Shown: positions 45,490 to 57,787, counted from the first letter of the stretch. The stretch is DNA of 64,000 nt from Orobanche coerulescens (GCA_033398695.1 CM065818.1:36604001-36668000), one strand, 5' to 3'. Made by a program: numbers and translations. Notes: generated by a model from the letters alone, not told the origin.

Positions 45490-45880
45490 AGGGTCAAACA
45501 ACTCGGGATAATTCTCCCGCATACTATCCTCGGTTTCCCAAGTAGCCTCTTCGACTCCGTGTCTAGACCACCGAATCTTGACCAAAGGAATCGACTTATT
45601 CCTCAAGCTGTTTGATTCGCCGCTCCAACACTCGCACAGACGCTCCTCGTACGAATGATCATCCGCGATCTCGATTTCGTCGAATCAAGTATGTGACTCG
45701 TCGGCAACATACTTCCGCAATCGAGAGACGTGAAACACATTATGAATTCGGCTCAATGCCGGAGGCAAAGCCAATCGATAAGCTAACTCGCCTACTCGAT
45801 CCAAAATTTCAAACGGTCCAATGAATCTCGGACTCAACTTCCCCGTCCTCCGAAACGGAAAATACCTCGACTTGGTACCT
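45490..45880 (-). pseudogene. G integrase C-terminus and chromodomain remnant
   Basis: Minus-strand pieces read [40 protein letters not shown] (integrase C-terminal GPF/Y region) and, after a frameshift near 45611, IPLVKIRWSRHGVEEATWE followed by TEDSMRENYPELFDP and a stop at 45487-45489. The last part is a chromodomain of the type that targets chromovirus integration to chromatin marks. All upstream pol is deleted. Confidence 0.85.
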
Positions 45881-46599
45881 CAACGATTAGAGGTATATCC
45901 GACGATGAACTCGCCGCTAACTATGATCTCGAAGGTCACGAGAATGAAAGTGACTAAAATGAATGATGAATGATAATTGACTATAAATCCGACTGGGATT
46001 AAGAATGGCTCACCAAGGTGAATTAATAACGTCATGAGTGATAGTTCAAGTGAAATTATTGGAACCGTTGTTCCTCGTGAATTAAATGATTAATTTCATG
46101 ATGACAAGTCTCAACATGATTGATATATGATGAATGACTTAAGTGAATGAATGAACGACAATGAAATGAATGATTATCCTATTACCGAACAAGAATTAAC
46201 TTGCTCAAAACCGGTGATGGATGTCATATTGTATCACAGTTAAAGTAAACAACAGTCGAACTCGCAAATGCCCGAGATGAAGATGCTCTTCCAGCACGAA
46301 GACGACTAGAAAACGATCCCTTGGACATCGGAGTCCGATGTTCCTCTGACAGCTCTTTCCATACCGAGGCAGGAAAGTCATGTGATAATTACAGATCTCG
46401 TATGAAGATCGCATTATGATTATGAGACGGAATGATAACAATGAGCATACACGCTCTAACACAATGAATGCATTAATAATGCGGTAAAATGATCGTCCAC
46501 ATGACACCGGAATATGATGAGATCCCATGAAAGATCAAATGAGGTAACATGATTACCTGATGAAATTCCTGAAATGATTACCTTGAACAAGTTAACAAG
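45881..46599. other. G interior, non-coding
   Basis: AT-rich sequence with scattered GAATGATGAATG words and no recognisable gene. An open frame at 46205-46528 on the minus strand has no visible domain and I do not call it. Confidence 0.6.
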
Positions 46600-47360
46600 G
46601 TTGAAAATTCAATCCACAAGATCAACAACTGAACAATGAGATGGACTGGATGATTAATGAATTGGTGAGCAATGAGTGAGTGATGAATGAACTAACTAAG
46701 CAATGAGATTGAATAAGTGATTAATGATTAATCGAGTAATGAGATAGATCGAGTGAAGAATGAATTAATTGAGTAATGAGATCGGTGAGTGATGAATGAA
46801 TTAATTGAGCAATGAGATTCGGGTGATGAATGAATTAATGAATAATGAGATTGAGTGAGTCTTGAATGAATTACTTGAGTAATGAGATCGATCGAGTGAT
46901 GAATGAATTAATAGAGCGATGAGATTGACAGAGTGATTAATGAATTAATCTGAACAATGAGATTAACTGAGTGATGAATGAATTGACTGAACAATGAGAT
47001 TGACTGAGTGATTAATGAATTAATCTGAACAATGAGATTGACTAAGTGATGAAGGAATTAACTGAGTGATGAATGAATTAACTGAGCAATGATATCGACT
47101 GGGTGATGAATGAATTAACCGAGTGATGAATGAATTAACCGAGTGATGAATGAATTAATTGAGTGATGAATGAATTAACTGAGTGATGAATGATATTGGT
47201 CGAGTGATGAATGAATTAACCGAGTGATGAATGAATTATCTGAGTAATGATATTGACTGAGTGATGAACGAACTAACTGAGTGATGAATGATATTGACTG
47301 AGTGATGAATGAATTAATTGAACGATGAGATTAACAGAGTGATGAATGAATTAACATGAT
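46600..47360. repeat. G interior minisatellite
   Basis: Tandem 20-bp units of consensus GAGTGATGAATGAATTAACT, often joined to a 17-bp partner (GAACAATGAGATTGACT) as a 37-bp compound unit. Spacing and sequence drift along the array. Confidence 0.9.
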
Positions 47361-47754
47361 CGACAAGATCAAAATGGTGATTGAGGATTATTAACTGGTG
47401 AATGAGTTGATCCTTAGCACTTACACAGGTCACACGTGCTCCAAAACAATTAGTCATGAATCAATCATAACAATAATATCACATATATGTTTCAACAAAG
47501 CATGAATAATTAATGACATGATAAATGTATGAACATAAAGAGAATCGAGTCCTTACACAGGTCATACGAAGCTTCGAGGTCTCGCGATACTAGTCTTCAC
47601 TGACGACGACTCGATGAATGAATGACTCGTGCAGTCGCACTAATATTACGACTCACAAAACCTGACTGACTAGATTGTCATAACCTGACAATCCCACTAC
47701 TACCGCGACGGTAGGACCACATAACTCACATCTCAGGGTATTACACAACCCAAA
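47361..47754. other. G leader, non-coding
   Basis: About 390 bp between the minisatellite and the PBS; nothing recognisable. Confidence 0.6.
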
Positions 47755-47766
47755 GCTCTGATACCA
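47755..47766 (-). other. G primer-binding site
   Basis: Minus strand TGGTATCAGAGC, a perfect match to the common initiator-tRNA-Met site, four bases (GAAA) after the 5' LTR. Confidence 0.95.
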
Positions 47767-48536
47767 TTTCTGTAACACCCCAAATCCTATCAGGTTATTA
47801 CAGTGCCGTGGACCCCACACCAGGAGATCCACCAAACGAACATGACTAAAATACATTAAATTAAACAACAAGGGAAAATCATAGTCCCTACCATGATATC
47901 CGACACAATATTCCGATAAGGAATTTCAACGACAAAAGTGGCCTACATGGCCAAAATGAAATACAACAAAGATCCACGAACATCCATTGGGTACAACACG
48001 ACATCAATCGACAAGACTGGAGTACACTCCAACCGATCGACCAACAATGAACAACTCGGACTAGTATCGCTCGTATGCCTCGTCGCCATCGTCATGCCCC
48101 GTGCCTCAACTCTCTCCTCGCAAGCACCTAAAACATGAAAACATGTTCCGCCCCTGGTCGATCATCCAGATAATGAACATCAAATACATGTATAACATGA
48201 TATGCATCCAAAGGCGTAATGAAACAGTATAATGATGATAATAATACGAGATGCTCACAAACCAAGGTAAGAATCGAGCATTCGTGGAACACTATGCCCA
48301 CGGCATACTATTAATACTGCTCGACAAGGTTAGAACATAAGTGCCCAACGGCGAATCATAATCACGAATACCACAATGAATTACACGACATGAGCCAAAC
48401 CGAGCAGGATTAAATATGAATCACAATGCCGGAGGCTCCAATGAAATTAACAAGACAATCACAAGGCCTAAAATCATTCACCAAATCACAAATATCACAA
48501 TCACATGAAGTCGAAACAGCCGAGCTGTTATTGATT

Positions 48537-48755
48537 AGGGCGAAGCCACGGCATGAAAGCCGTATCACAAGTAGGGCGAAGCCACGGCATGAAAGCCGTA
48601 TCACAAGTAGGGCCGAAGCCACGGCATGAAAGCCGTATCACAAGTAGGGCCGAAGCCACGGCATGAAAGCCGTATCACAAGTAGGGCCGAAGCCACGGCA
48701 TGAAAGCCGTATCACAAGTAGGGCCGAAGCCACGGCATGAAAGCCGTATCACAAT
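48537..48755 (-). repeat. ~36-bp tandem repeat, 6 copies (G 5' LTR)
   Basis: Same unit as at 42960-43510: two copies of the one-C form followed by four of the two-C form. Confidence 0.95.
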
Positions 48756-49994
48756 TAGGGATGGTATGCTGTCATGAGTCGGCCAGCACCATCCTCGACA
48801 GTCCCAACTCAACACCTCGATTGCCTTAGAACGGCTAACCGATGACAATGATGCAGCGGATGATTCCATGAATGCTTGAGCGCTTCGATTTCCTTATAGT
48901 GGCTAATCGATATGAACGATATGATGAATGATTGAATACCTCGATTGCCTTAGAACGGTCAATCGATACAATGATATAGTGAATGATTGAATATTTCGAT
49001 TTGCCTGCGAACGGCAATTCGATAACAATGATATGAAGGATGCCTCGGTACCTTTAATCGGTTCTGACGGCGAAGGTGAGAAATGAATAAGCCAATGCCT
49101 TTAATCGGCGTGTACAGTTTTAATGACAATCCAAAAAGGAATAACAATAAATATTTGGCAAAATTGCCGAAAGGTATCGTATCGAACGATCTCTTAATAT
49201 CAATGAATTCATGAAGAGACTAAGTCTCGGAATGATACAACACATTCATACACATACATGATAACATTAATCTCATTGACCAGTACAAGTATAAAACTTG
49301 CCTCAAACCGAAGGCGAGGAAGTCCTTCCACGAACAACGTCCTTAATAGGGAATACCGGCCACTCGAACAACCTTGAATTACACAAGCACCAACAATTCG
49401 CTTAATATATGAATCAAACACGAATATAACGAACTCGAAACGTCGATACGATTAAACTAAGTTCATTGGGGCATTATATCGAATACGTTGTGGCCAAACT
49501 CCGATTGTTTACAATCAAACCTCAATATACCAATATCAAATCCCCCAAGAAGTGTTTCAAACCAACAAAACATCTCCAAAACGATCAATAATCCGTTATG
49601 AATATCCAAAAACGTGATTATAACAACAATTAGTCGAAAATCCCCAATTCCAACTCGATTTTCAAGGTGTTCTCGAATAATTCCTCAATAACCCAATGAA
49701 TCCTTATACAAAATCATAATCATATACATATCCCTTCATATAACATGATTATAACGTCCAAAACATCATATCTCAACATAAAATCGAAGTCCAAAGTGTT
49801 GAAGGAATTACCTCTTGATGATCCAAGTACTTTAATCCGAAGAACACGCGTTAGATTGATTATCCGGGCTTCACGATCGAAAGGAGATGAAGAAAATCAA
49901 ACACCCAAATGATTTGTGAAGGAAAACCCTCCCTCAAGCTTACTCTCTCGGTTGAAGGTGAAGAAAAGGGGAAAAAATGGTGAAATCTCAAAAA

Positions 49995-50330
49995 AACGAA
50001 TTTAAGGGAGTCGATCGTCACGGACATGGCCGTGCCGATCGGCACGGCCGTGTCGCACACCGGCCGACAGCTGGTCGACAGGACTCGACCGCTTCTCGCT
50101 TGACACGGTCGCGGCGCGAGGGCCTCCCGAAAGTGACCCGACCGAGCGACTGGCATGACTCGATCGCGCTGCACGACACGGCCGGGCGTGTCAGCCGCTC
50201 GGCTTATCCGAAGGGTTCGACCGCCGCGCTGCACGACACTGGCCGGTCCCGAGGCGTACACTTCGCACTTTCCAGACGAGTACGGCACGGCCGTGTCGGA
50301 CGACACGGCCGAGTTCGCTCGGCAAAGGAT
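49995..50330 (-). promoter_or_regulatory. G 5' LTR palindrome cluster
   Basis: Contains a perfect 22-bp palindrome at 50028-50049 centred on GCCGATCGGC, which extends with one mismatched pair to 50024-50053. Overlapping CACGGCCGTG lies at 50043-50052, and related GACACGGCC elements follow. This copy should drive the element's transcript on the minus strand. Confidence 0.6.
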
Positions 50331-50681
50331 CGCCAAAACCGAAAATGAGCGGTTGAGCTAAACGACCATAACTCTCTCGTCCGACTCGATTGACTCACCG
50401 TTCGAACCATTGGAAAGCTAACTCGATGCTCTATAATATTGCAAAGATTTAGAATTTTTGGAGTTACCAAAAATTAATGGTGATCTAACAAAGTCGAACT
50501 CATATGAGGAAAGTTGAAACAATGAACAATAACGATACACAACTCGAAGTTTTTCCGAATGGTGAACACGGTGAATGAATATGATTGATGAATGATTATA
50601 ATCGAGTGAAAATACACTGAGTGACAATTACAGACTGATAATTACTGAATGAAAATGAATGAATTACAACCGGGTATTACA

Positions 50682-51371
50682 GATAAAGACCAATCCGTAG
50701 CTAATAAAGACTCATCTGCAGACCAGACCAGATCCCAACATGCAGATGACAAGACGGTAGCTGATCCAATTGCAGACCAAGGAGATCAGATCCAAGATGA
50801 TGCAGAGAGAGAGGAAATCCACCAAAGCAAATCTACAGGGGGAACAGACCCTGAAGAAAAAGACATTCCTAAGTGGCTCAAAGATCACCCTATCCAACAG
50901 ATCATTGGGAAGCTGACTGATGGAGTCAAGACAAGACAGTCTACTCTACCCGTAGGAATGGCAATGTTTTCATGCTTTATGTCTCAAATAGAATCCAAGA
51001 CAACAGAGCAAGCCCTAGAAGACTACTCTTGGATCAGTGCAATGCAAGAAGAGCTTAATCAGATGGAAAGGAACAATGTTTGGGAACTAATGCATGCACT
51101 GCATCATAAGAAGGTTATTGGCACCAAATGGGTGTACAACAACAAGTGCGATGAAGATGGAGCTGTTGTTAGGAATAAAGCCAGACTTGTTGCTAAAGGC
51201 TATGCACAATGCGAAGGGATAGATTTTGATGAAACTTATGCACCAGTTGCACGACTAGAAGCCATCAGACTATTTCTTGCATATGAAGCATTCAATTATT
51301 TCATAGTCTACCAAATGGATGTAAAGAGTGCATTTCTTAATGGAATTCTAGAAGAAGAAGTCTATGTGGAG
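50682..51371 (+). pseudogene. F reverse transcriptase, N-terminal half
   Basis: Continues F after G: an acidic linker rich in Asp, Gln and Ala, then [59 protein letters not shown] and [20 protein letters not shown] (first catalytic Asp). Open throughout. Ends at the H insertion; the first five bases are the G target duplication. Confidence 0.9.
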
Positions 51372-52681
51372 TGTTAGGCGTATTTTTATACGCTTATTTA
51401 TCATTATTTTGTAGTGTTTTGGTGAGTGAAATTGTCTAAATAAGCTTTTAATGCCTTAATTTTGTATGATTGACAGGAAATTGAAGTCCGGAAGCTAAAA
51501 CGAGGCAAAACAAAGTAAACGGCAACTGGACTATGAGCCGCGGACAAGGAAGCAGTGGCCGCAGACAGAAGACACCAATGAGCGCAGAGTGAATCAGACT
51601 GTGCCGTGGCACAGCCTGTGAGCCGCGTACGTAAGAATTAATTAACGCCCAGGCATTCAGCTGAAGGTGATGTGCCGCGGCACAGGTTTAGTGCGCCGCG
51701 GCACACTTGGCGGTTTTTGTATGCCCGCGCGGATTTTGAGCAGTTTCGAAGCCAGTTTTCGACCGACTAATACGGACGCAATTTGTGGATGTGCTGAGCT
51801 ATAAATAGGGTTTAAGACCCTAATTAAAGATCTTTGGATCTTGAATATTTTAGAGCTTAAGCTTGGAGACGGCAGAAGAGGAGGGAAGCAGAAGACTTCA
51901 AGGGCAGAGGGCGGAAGCTAAAGAACGGAGGAATCTGAGCTTCATCTGCGTTTGAATTTTATGCTTTCGTTTATTTATTCTATATTTTCAATTATTAGTA
52001 TGTCAGGCTAAAGCCCTAATCTAGGGTTTTGATGAAACCTTTGTTTTGACGAATTGATTGAGATTATCCAATTTATTACCTTTTTATTGAGTGTTCCCTA
52101 TTGTGTTTAATGCTTGCAATTATCTGGCCAATAGTTGTATTGATTTAATCATTCACTTCGAATCGGGAGAGGAGATTTGGTGAGGAACTATTGGTGAGGA
52201 CCGTTTTATTCTGTGAGATAGGAATATACTCATAGGAACTACGTGGCCTTTAGGAGATTTCATGCTTTTTGCCTATCGACGAATTAATTCACCTAGGGAT
52301 AGAGTGCGTTATTCGCCTTTAGATAAATCTATTGACCTCGGGAGAGGCGGTAGAATATATTAGCAATCTCCGCCTTCAATAAATTGGGAAAATTATTTAT
52401 CACGGAGAATCGAGAGTAAATTCGGATAAACTAAGGTGGATTCATAACCCTAGACTTATTCATCATTTGATTTATTTTATTCAAGCCATCGTTTTATACT
52501 AGTCTTTTAGTAATTCTTCTAGTTATTAATTACAAAATCCCAAATTCGATTGTTCAAATAAAATTGGAATACGAAAAAATCGGTAGTTAGAGATTCAATC
52601 CTCGTGGGAACGATACTCTACTTATCACTTTATTACTTGTAAACGATGACGTGCACTTGCGTGTAAAGAAATATCGCAACA
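51372..52681 (+). repeat. H 5' LTR
   Basis: 1310 bp, TGTTAGGCG...TCGCAACA. Nearly identical to the 3' copy except at 51520-51645, inside the palindrome array. Confidence 0.95.
51530..51807 (+). promoter_or_regulatory. H LTR palindrome array and TATA box
   Basis: The perfect 14-bp palindrome TGTGCCGCGGCACA (51671-51684) is accompanied by near copies at 51601-51612 and 51691-51704 and by CCGCGCGG near 51726. TATAAATA follows at 51800-51807, then an Arabidopsis-like AT-rich leader. Confidence 0.7.
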
Positions 52682-52687
52682 AGTTTT

Positions 52688-52705
52688 TGGCGCCGTTGCC
52701 GGGGA
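52688..52705 (+). other. H primer-binding site
   Basis: TGGCGCCGTTGCCGGGGA, the form usual for Athila and Tat elements (aspartate-tRNA type), six bases after the LTR. Confidence 0.9.
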
Positions 52706-52822
52706 CTGAAATTTTCTAATATCGGTTTAAGTATTTCCAGTCTTAATTTGAACGTTTTATTTTTATTTTTTGTTTATTTAATTTCGTTTACTTGTTTTTC
52801 CTTTCAGGACCTTTCGTAGTGC

Positions 52823-54410
52823 ATGAGAAAACTTGAACGAAGGCCTACTACCTTTGATACCGAGCTCGAGCGCACTCTAAGAAGGAACAAAAAGGAGAAA
52901 AGAGAGTTGCGATTTACGGCCAACATGGCCGAGAATATCGAAGTCCAAGGAGGAGATAACCAAGTGCGGCAAGTTCAACCGAACTAGCTCTTCGAGATTA
53001 TGCCATGCCGCAGTCAACGCTAATTTTTCGGAATTCGGCGTCCCACTATCCAAGCTAATAATTTTGAGATCAAGCTGCTATTATTCGATGGTGCAAAGTA
53101 GCCAATTCGTGGATCGCCGAATGACGACCCGAATACCCATATTGCTTCTTTCCTTGAGATATGCGACACGTTCAAAACTAATGGTGTCACCGACGATGCC
53201 ATCCGATTGAGGCTTTTCCCTTTCTCTTTGAGGGATAAAGCGAAATTCTGGTTAAACTCCTTACGGGTCGATTACAACATGGGAGAGGTTAGCGCAAGCC
53301 TTCCTTGCCAAATTCTTCCCACCGCTAAGACGGCGAGGTTGAGAAACGTCTTTACCACCTTTGGTCAGTAAGATATGGAATCGCTCCACGAGGCGTGGGA
53401 GCGATATAAAGATTTACTACGAAGATGCCCTCATCACGGCATTCCTGATTGGCATCAGCTTCATACCTGCTATAATGGTATGAGAGCATCTACACGAACT
53501 CTCTAGGAAGCGGCCTCAGTGGGGCCCATCATGTGAAAATCTAAGGCAGAGGCACACGTGATATTGGAAGATATGGCCGAAAACGCATACCAATGGTCCG
53601 GAAAGATTGACACCGAAGAGAGTCATGGAAGTTTCAAGCAATGATCCGATTTCCACCTTGTCACTCAAGTCGCCGCTTTGACCCAACAGCCTGTGCATTC
53701 TCGCACGCACCTTCCCCGTTACCATTGAGACATGCAATTGGTGTAACGGATCACACCCGAGCGGAATGTCGTTGGAAACCCGCTCGAGCAAAATCGATGG
53801 AGCAAAGCTAAATTTGTGGGAAATGGGAATCACCAATAACCCGTACTCCAACACTTATAATCCGGTGGCGCAATCATCCCAACTTTTCATGGAGAAACGG
53901 ATGTAACTCACACCAGCCGTTCGCCTGTAATCAACAGCAGCCCCCTCCTGCTCCCAAAGCGTCTCTCGAGGAAGCACTTGCAAAATTGGCGGCAAATACG
54001 AGTCAATTTATGACTCGTACTGAAGCAACATTGCAAAATAATTCCGCTTCCATTCGGAATTTGGAGGTCCAGCCGGGCCAAATTGCTAATGTGCTGACAG
54101 CTCGTCCGGAGGGAGCATTGTCGAGTACAACAGAGACAAATCCTAGAGAGAGTCTAAACGCAATCAGCTTGAGAAGCGGGAAAGAGGTGCTGGATCAGCC
54201 CGAGCGGGGTAAAGAGAAGAAGGAAATTGAGGAAGAGAAGGATATAAAGCCAGAGGAGTCGAAGGATTTGAAGCCGGACAACTCGAAGACATGTGTGTCC
54301 CCCGTCCCGTTTCCGCAGAGATTACAGCAAAGAAGGGCGGACAAACAATTTTCTAAGTTCCTTGATGTGTTTAAAAAGCTTCACATAAACATTCCGTCAC
54401 GACGCATTGG
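52823..54410 (+). pseudogene. H gag, stops and frameshifts
   Basis: ATG at 52823; the first frame stops at TAG 52985-52987. Athila gag motifs follow in broken frames: NNFEIK near 53057, HIASFLEICDTFKTNGVTDD, LRLFPFSLRDKAKFWLNSLR, MESLHEAWERYKDLLRRCPH and LEDMAENAYQW. A later open frame (53986-54471) is a Lys/Glu-rich linker. Several stops lie between 53340 and 53540. Confidence 0.85.
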
Positions 54411-55348
54411 AACAGATGCCGAGTTACGTCAAGTTCATGAAAGAGATATTATCGAAGAAAAGAAAGCTTGAGGAGTTTGAAACGGTCGCCTTGACAGAGG
54501 AGTGCAGTGCAATTCTTCAAAAGAAGCTCCCACCTAAATTGAAAGATCCGGGAAGCTTCAACATACCGTGCACCATGGGGAATCTCTCGTTTAATAAGGC
54601 ACTATGCGATCTCGGTGCGATTATCAACCTCATGCCTCTGTCGATTTTTAAAAAGCTGGATATTGGGGAAGCCAAGCCAACAATAGTCTCCTTACAATTG
54701 GCGGATCGATCGATTAAGTACCCACGGGGAGTGATTGAGGATGTTTTAGTCAAAGTTGATAAGTTCATCTTTCCGGCCGATTTCATCGTACTCGACATGA
54801 AGGAAGATGAAAATATTCCAATCATCTTGGGACGACCATTTTTAGCGACTGCCCGAACCCTTATAGACGTGGAAAAGGGGGAGTTAACTCTGAGGGTCCA
54901 AGACGAGCAAGTTACCTTTCAAGTATTCAAATCGTTTCCATGTCCCGGAAGTGTTGGCAAAAGGTCACAAATTGCAAGTGTGGATGTCATTGAAAGAGGA
55001 AAGCACCGAAAACATCGTCGGTGGGAAAATTCAGATTTTGTGTCAAATGGTCCAAGTCTTAAGAAGGATGTTGAACGAGTGGCGTTCCTTGAGCATGAAG
55101 AAAAATCTGCTGCAGTCTTGAGTGCGTTTGTGAAGAAGGAGAGTGAGCCGAAAGCCCAGCGGACAATTAGTCATGGAGAGACCGGGTGTTTCGGAAAGTT
55201 GTTCACGTCGAAACCTTTTCGCAAACAACATTTGATGACCGAACCGAAAGTCGAATCGCTAACGACCAATGGTCATAATTTTAACAAAAATATGAACGGT
55301 TCGATGAACGGGGCGGAAACTAAATGGAGTTTGCGAAAAGCGAACTAA
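54407..55348 (+). pseudogene. H aspartic protease region
   Basis: An open frame after a frameshift near 54400. Reads EFETVALTEECSAILQKKLP, then ALCDLGAIINLMPLSIFKKL (Athila-type active site, D-L-G-A) and IPIILGRPFLATARTLIDVE (second conserved motif). A basic tail continues to a stop at 55346-55348. RT should follow but does not. Confidence 0.85.
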
Positions 55349-55583
55349 CGTTTTCCAATAGGTCCGGCTGAATACTATAAACTTAGAGCTTCTCGGGAGG
55401 CAACCCGAGTTCGTAGTTGTAGATTTTTGCATTTCTCTATTTTTCTTGCATTCGTGATTCTTATTTTTCATCATTTTTGTGCGTCAATTTGCTTCTGCCT
55501 CTCGCTTTTAACGAGTTCTTCTCAAAATTCTATGCAGGAAAGTCCCAGGGAAGAGACTGAAGTATGAGCCGCAAGATGTGTAT
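55349..55583. other. H spacer after protease
   Basis: About 235 bp where RT would begin, with the motif CTTCTCGGGAGGCAACCCGA near 55388; no coding sequence seen. Confidence 0.6.
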
Positions 55584-55816
55584 TGTGAGCCGCGGCACAC
55601 ATAAGTCGCAAGGGGAGGCTAAACCAATCTGTACCTGTGCCGCGGCACGGCATTAATGAGCCGCGGCACACTTGAGCATTGAGCCGCGGCACACGAAATC
55701 TGTGCCGCGGCACACGACAAAACGAGAACATAGGTAAAAGGGATCAGACTGTGCGCGGCTCAATTTAGCCGTACGCGGCACACTATGCGGAATCAAAAGG
55801 CACAGTAGCTTATAAT
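55584..55816 (+). promoter_or_regulatory. H internal palindrome array, putative second promoter
   Basis: Copies of the LTR palindrome: perfect GTGCCGCGGCAC at 55637-55648 and TGTGCCGCGGCACA at 55701-55714, with GAGCCGCGGCACAC-type near copies near 55586, 55658 and 55681, and diverged ones to 55790. A TATA-like TATAAT at 55811-55816 follows. Placement before the second ORF suggests a separate promoter, which is inferred. Confidence 0.6.
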
Positions 55817-55934
55817 TCACAATCGGCCGAGTACCTGTATTATTCTCTTCCTTTCTCCTTCCTCCCAGTAGCGAACCGCCACCAAGTTCTTCCATTTTTT
55901 TTTTCCTGCGATTTCTTCTTGCAATCTTCAAAAG

Positions 55935-56456
55935 GTACGTTTCAATCTTTAATCTTTACTTGCTTATGGTTTATATTTGGAAGTTGTTTATGCTTTGAAT
56001 GGATTGAACATGTTACTTTCCTTCAAAAGGTTTTATGATTGTTAGAGAATAACATGGTCGTTTTATCGAATTTTCATGGTTAAATCGGAATATCAATGAG
56101 TTGAATGTGTTGAGTTGATGATGATTGAATTATGTTTCGGTTTTTGGGGGTTGAATCGAGCTATAACTATGTTTATTCTTCAAGTAAACTTGTGCCCTCA
56201 AGGTGTTTGATAAATTGCCTAAATGAAAAATTTTCTTTGGAAAAGCAATCGTTTGAATTTTCGTGCAACGTATACGTTTTAAATTTACAACAAGCCCTAC
56301 CCTTACAGTCAGGTTAAACGTTTAAGTCCAATTTCATCCTTCTCTCACGTATGCGCTATTTTGTTAAATTCGTGATTTCTGACTGGACATCCTTAGCCGA
56401 GCGTAGATCATTGTTATTATTGTTGCGTAAATAAACACTCGTGTTTTACTTTTCAG
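55935..56456 (+). other. Probable 5'UTR intron of the H second ORF
   Basis: AAAG|GTACGT at 55935 and TTTTCAG at 56454-56456 bound a 522-bp AT-rich stretch without coding. The ATG follows 8 bp after the acceptor, at 56465. Confidence 0.6.
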
Positions 56457-56464
56457 GACTGATT

Positions 56465-57787
56465 ATGGCGCGAACAAAGAAGTTGATCAAGCGAGCTAGG
56501 ACCGAGTAATCCCCTACTCGAGGGGAGACCTCTCGTGGTCGGGCCGAGGCGGAGGGGCACCAATTTTCGGACCCCGAAATTCACAAGATATTCAATGAAA
56601 AGATCTGGCCACGACCACTTATTCCAGAGAGGGGTTTTACTCCAGCTCCTCAGGACGGGGAATTGCTCACTATGATTGACGAGATGGGGTGGGCCAGATT
56701 TACCGCACCTCCCGAGCCAGCGGTTATCTCGATCGTGCAGGAGTTTTACGCCAGCGCACTGCTGAAGCACATTCGGGCAGGGCATACGTTGCCGTCTTTG
56801 GAGTCTCGGACTCAGGTCGACGTCCGAGGGGTTACAGTTGATTTCTCCACGGCTGCTATTCGGAGGCTTTTTGGGTTTCCGGTGGTTGATGAGTCAGCCT
56901 ATGACCGAGTGATGACCAGCCTCACTAAGGAGGCCCCGCTGAGACCATTGCACGGCCCGATACCGACCGGGAGCAGCGAGCACGGGGTTCTTCCACTTTT
57001 CACTTCAGAGCTCGCGCCTCGCCGCTCGGGCGTGCACGGCTTTATTTCATCTCGCACGCATTGACCCCACCTCCCGTGATCCGATCGTCTTTCTCTCTCC
57101 CGCGCCGGACACTTTATGTTATCACTGGGCTGCGTTTGATGTGGCCCCCATCCCGGTCCGATCTATCTTCCAGGTATCCAGGGGGGCCAAGACGGGTTGA
57201 AGCACCCTCCCTCATCTGCGCTTTATGCCGGCATGGGCCGACATGGTCGACGACGAGCCGATGCTTGTGCCCCGATCGACCACCGCATCATATCGCACTT
57301 TGACCGGTGGGAGGAGCACCGGCGCACGCTGGGGAGAGGATTTTTGCTAGAGGAGGCTCACGAGGATCCCCGAGCCGCTTTTGTTGACGCATGGAGATGC
57401 CGCCCGCACCCGACAGAGCGAGGTTGGAGGAGTTGTTTGATGGGTCATGGAGGATCCGAGGAGAGAGAGAGAGGAGCCGAGAGAGGAGACGAGGAGAGAG
57501 AGAGATGAGATGAGGAGAGAGAGAGAGAGAGATTTATGTCTGCCATGCGAGAGGAGCAAATGGACGGAGCGGAGAGCGTCAGAGCCGCCGTCAGAGCCGA
57601 GATGCGAGAGCAGGCCCGCCGGGCCAACCGACGAGAGGCGAGGCGTCTTGCTGCGAGGGATGCTTATCATCAGGAGCACCTCGCCGCATGGACGGCCCAT
57701 ATCCTGCATCCCGACGGGCCATTTATTGCGCCCGCCCGACCAGCCACACCACCCTCCTCACCGGACGATGCCGGCACCAGCTCCTGA
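56465..57787 (+). pseudogene. H second ORF, plant transposon protein-like
   Basis: MARTKKLIKRARTE, then an in-frame TAA at 56507-56509 (a former CAA would fit), then an open frame to 57064 containing LLTMIDEMGWARFTAPPEPA, VISIVQEFYASALL and VRGVTVDFSTAAIRRLFGF. This resembles the family annotated as putative plant transposon protein domain (Pfam PF20167, recalled, not searched). Later frames give a Glu/Arg-rich tail (57440-57640) and a Pro-rich end to 57787. No enzymatic motif. Function unknown; in Athila elements the ORF in this place has been called env-like, but I see no clear membrane segment. Confidence 0.75.

Larger units (their letters stand above)
42186..50681 (-). mobile_element. G: Tekay-type chromovirus lacking gag-pol
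   Basis: TSD GATAA at 42181-42185 and 50682-50686. LTRs 42186-45455 (3') and 47771-50681 (5'). The PBS on the minus strand adjoins the 5' LTR; the polypurine tract adjoins the 3' LTR. The interior is only 2.3 kb: the C-terminal end of integrase with a chromodomain remnant, then non-coding sequence and a minisatellite. The chromodomain and conserved pre-LTR block place it in the Tekay/Del chromoviruses. Confidence 0.95.
47771..50681 (-). repeat. G 5' LTR
   Basis: 2911 bp. Outside the 36-bp repeat and the palindrome cluster it is almost identical to the 3' copy. Confidence 0.95.

Noticed and set aside
46205..46528. 107-codon minus-strand open frame in G interior
   Set aside because: No recognisable domain, AT-rich drifted repeat background; could be chance.
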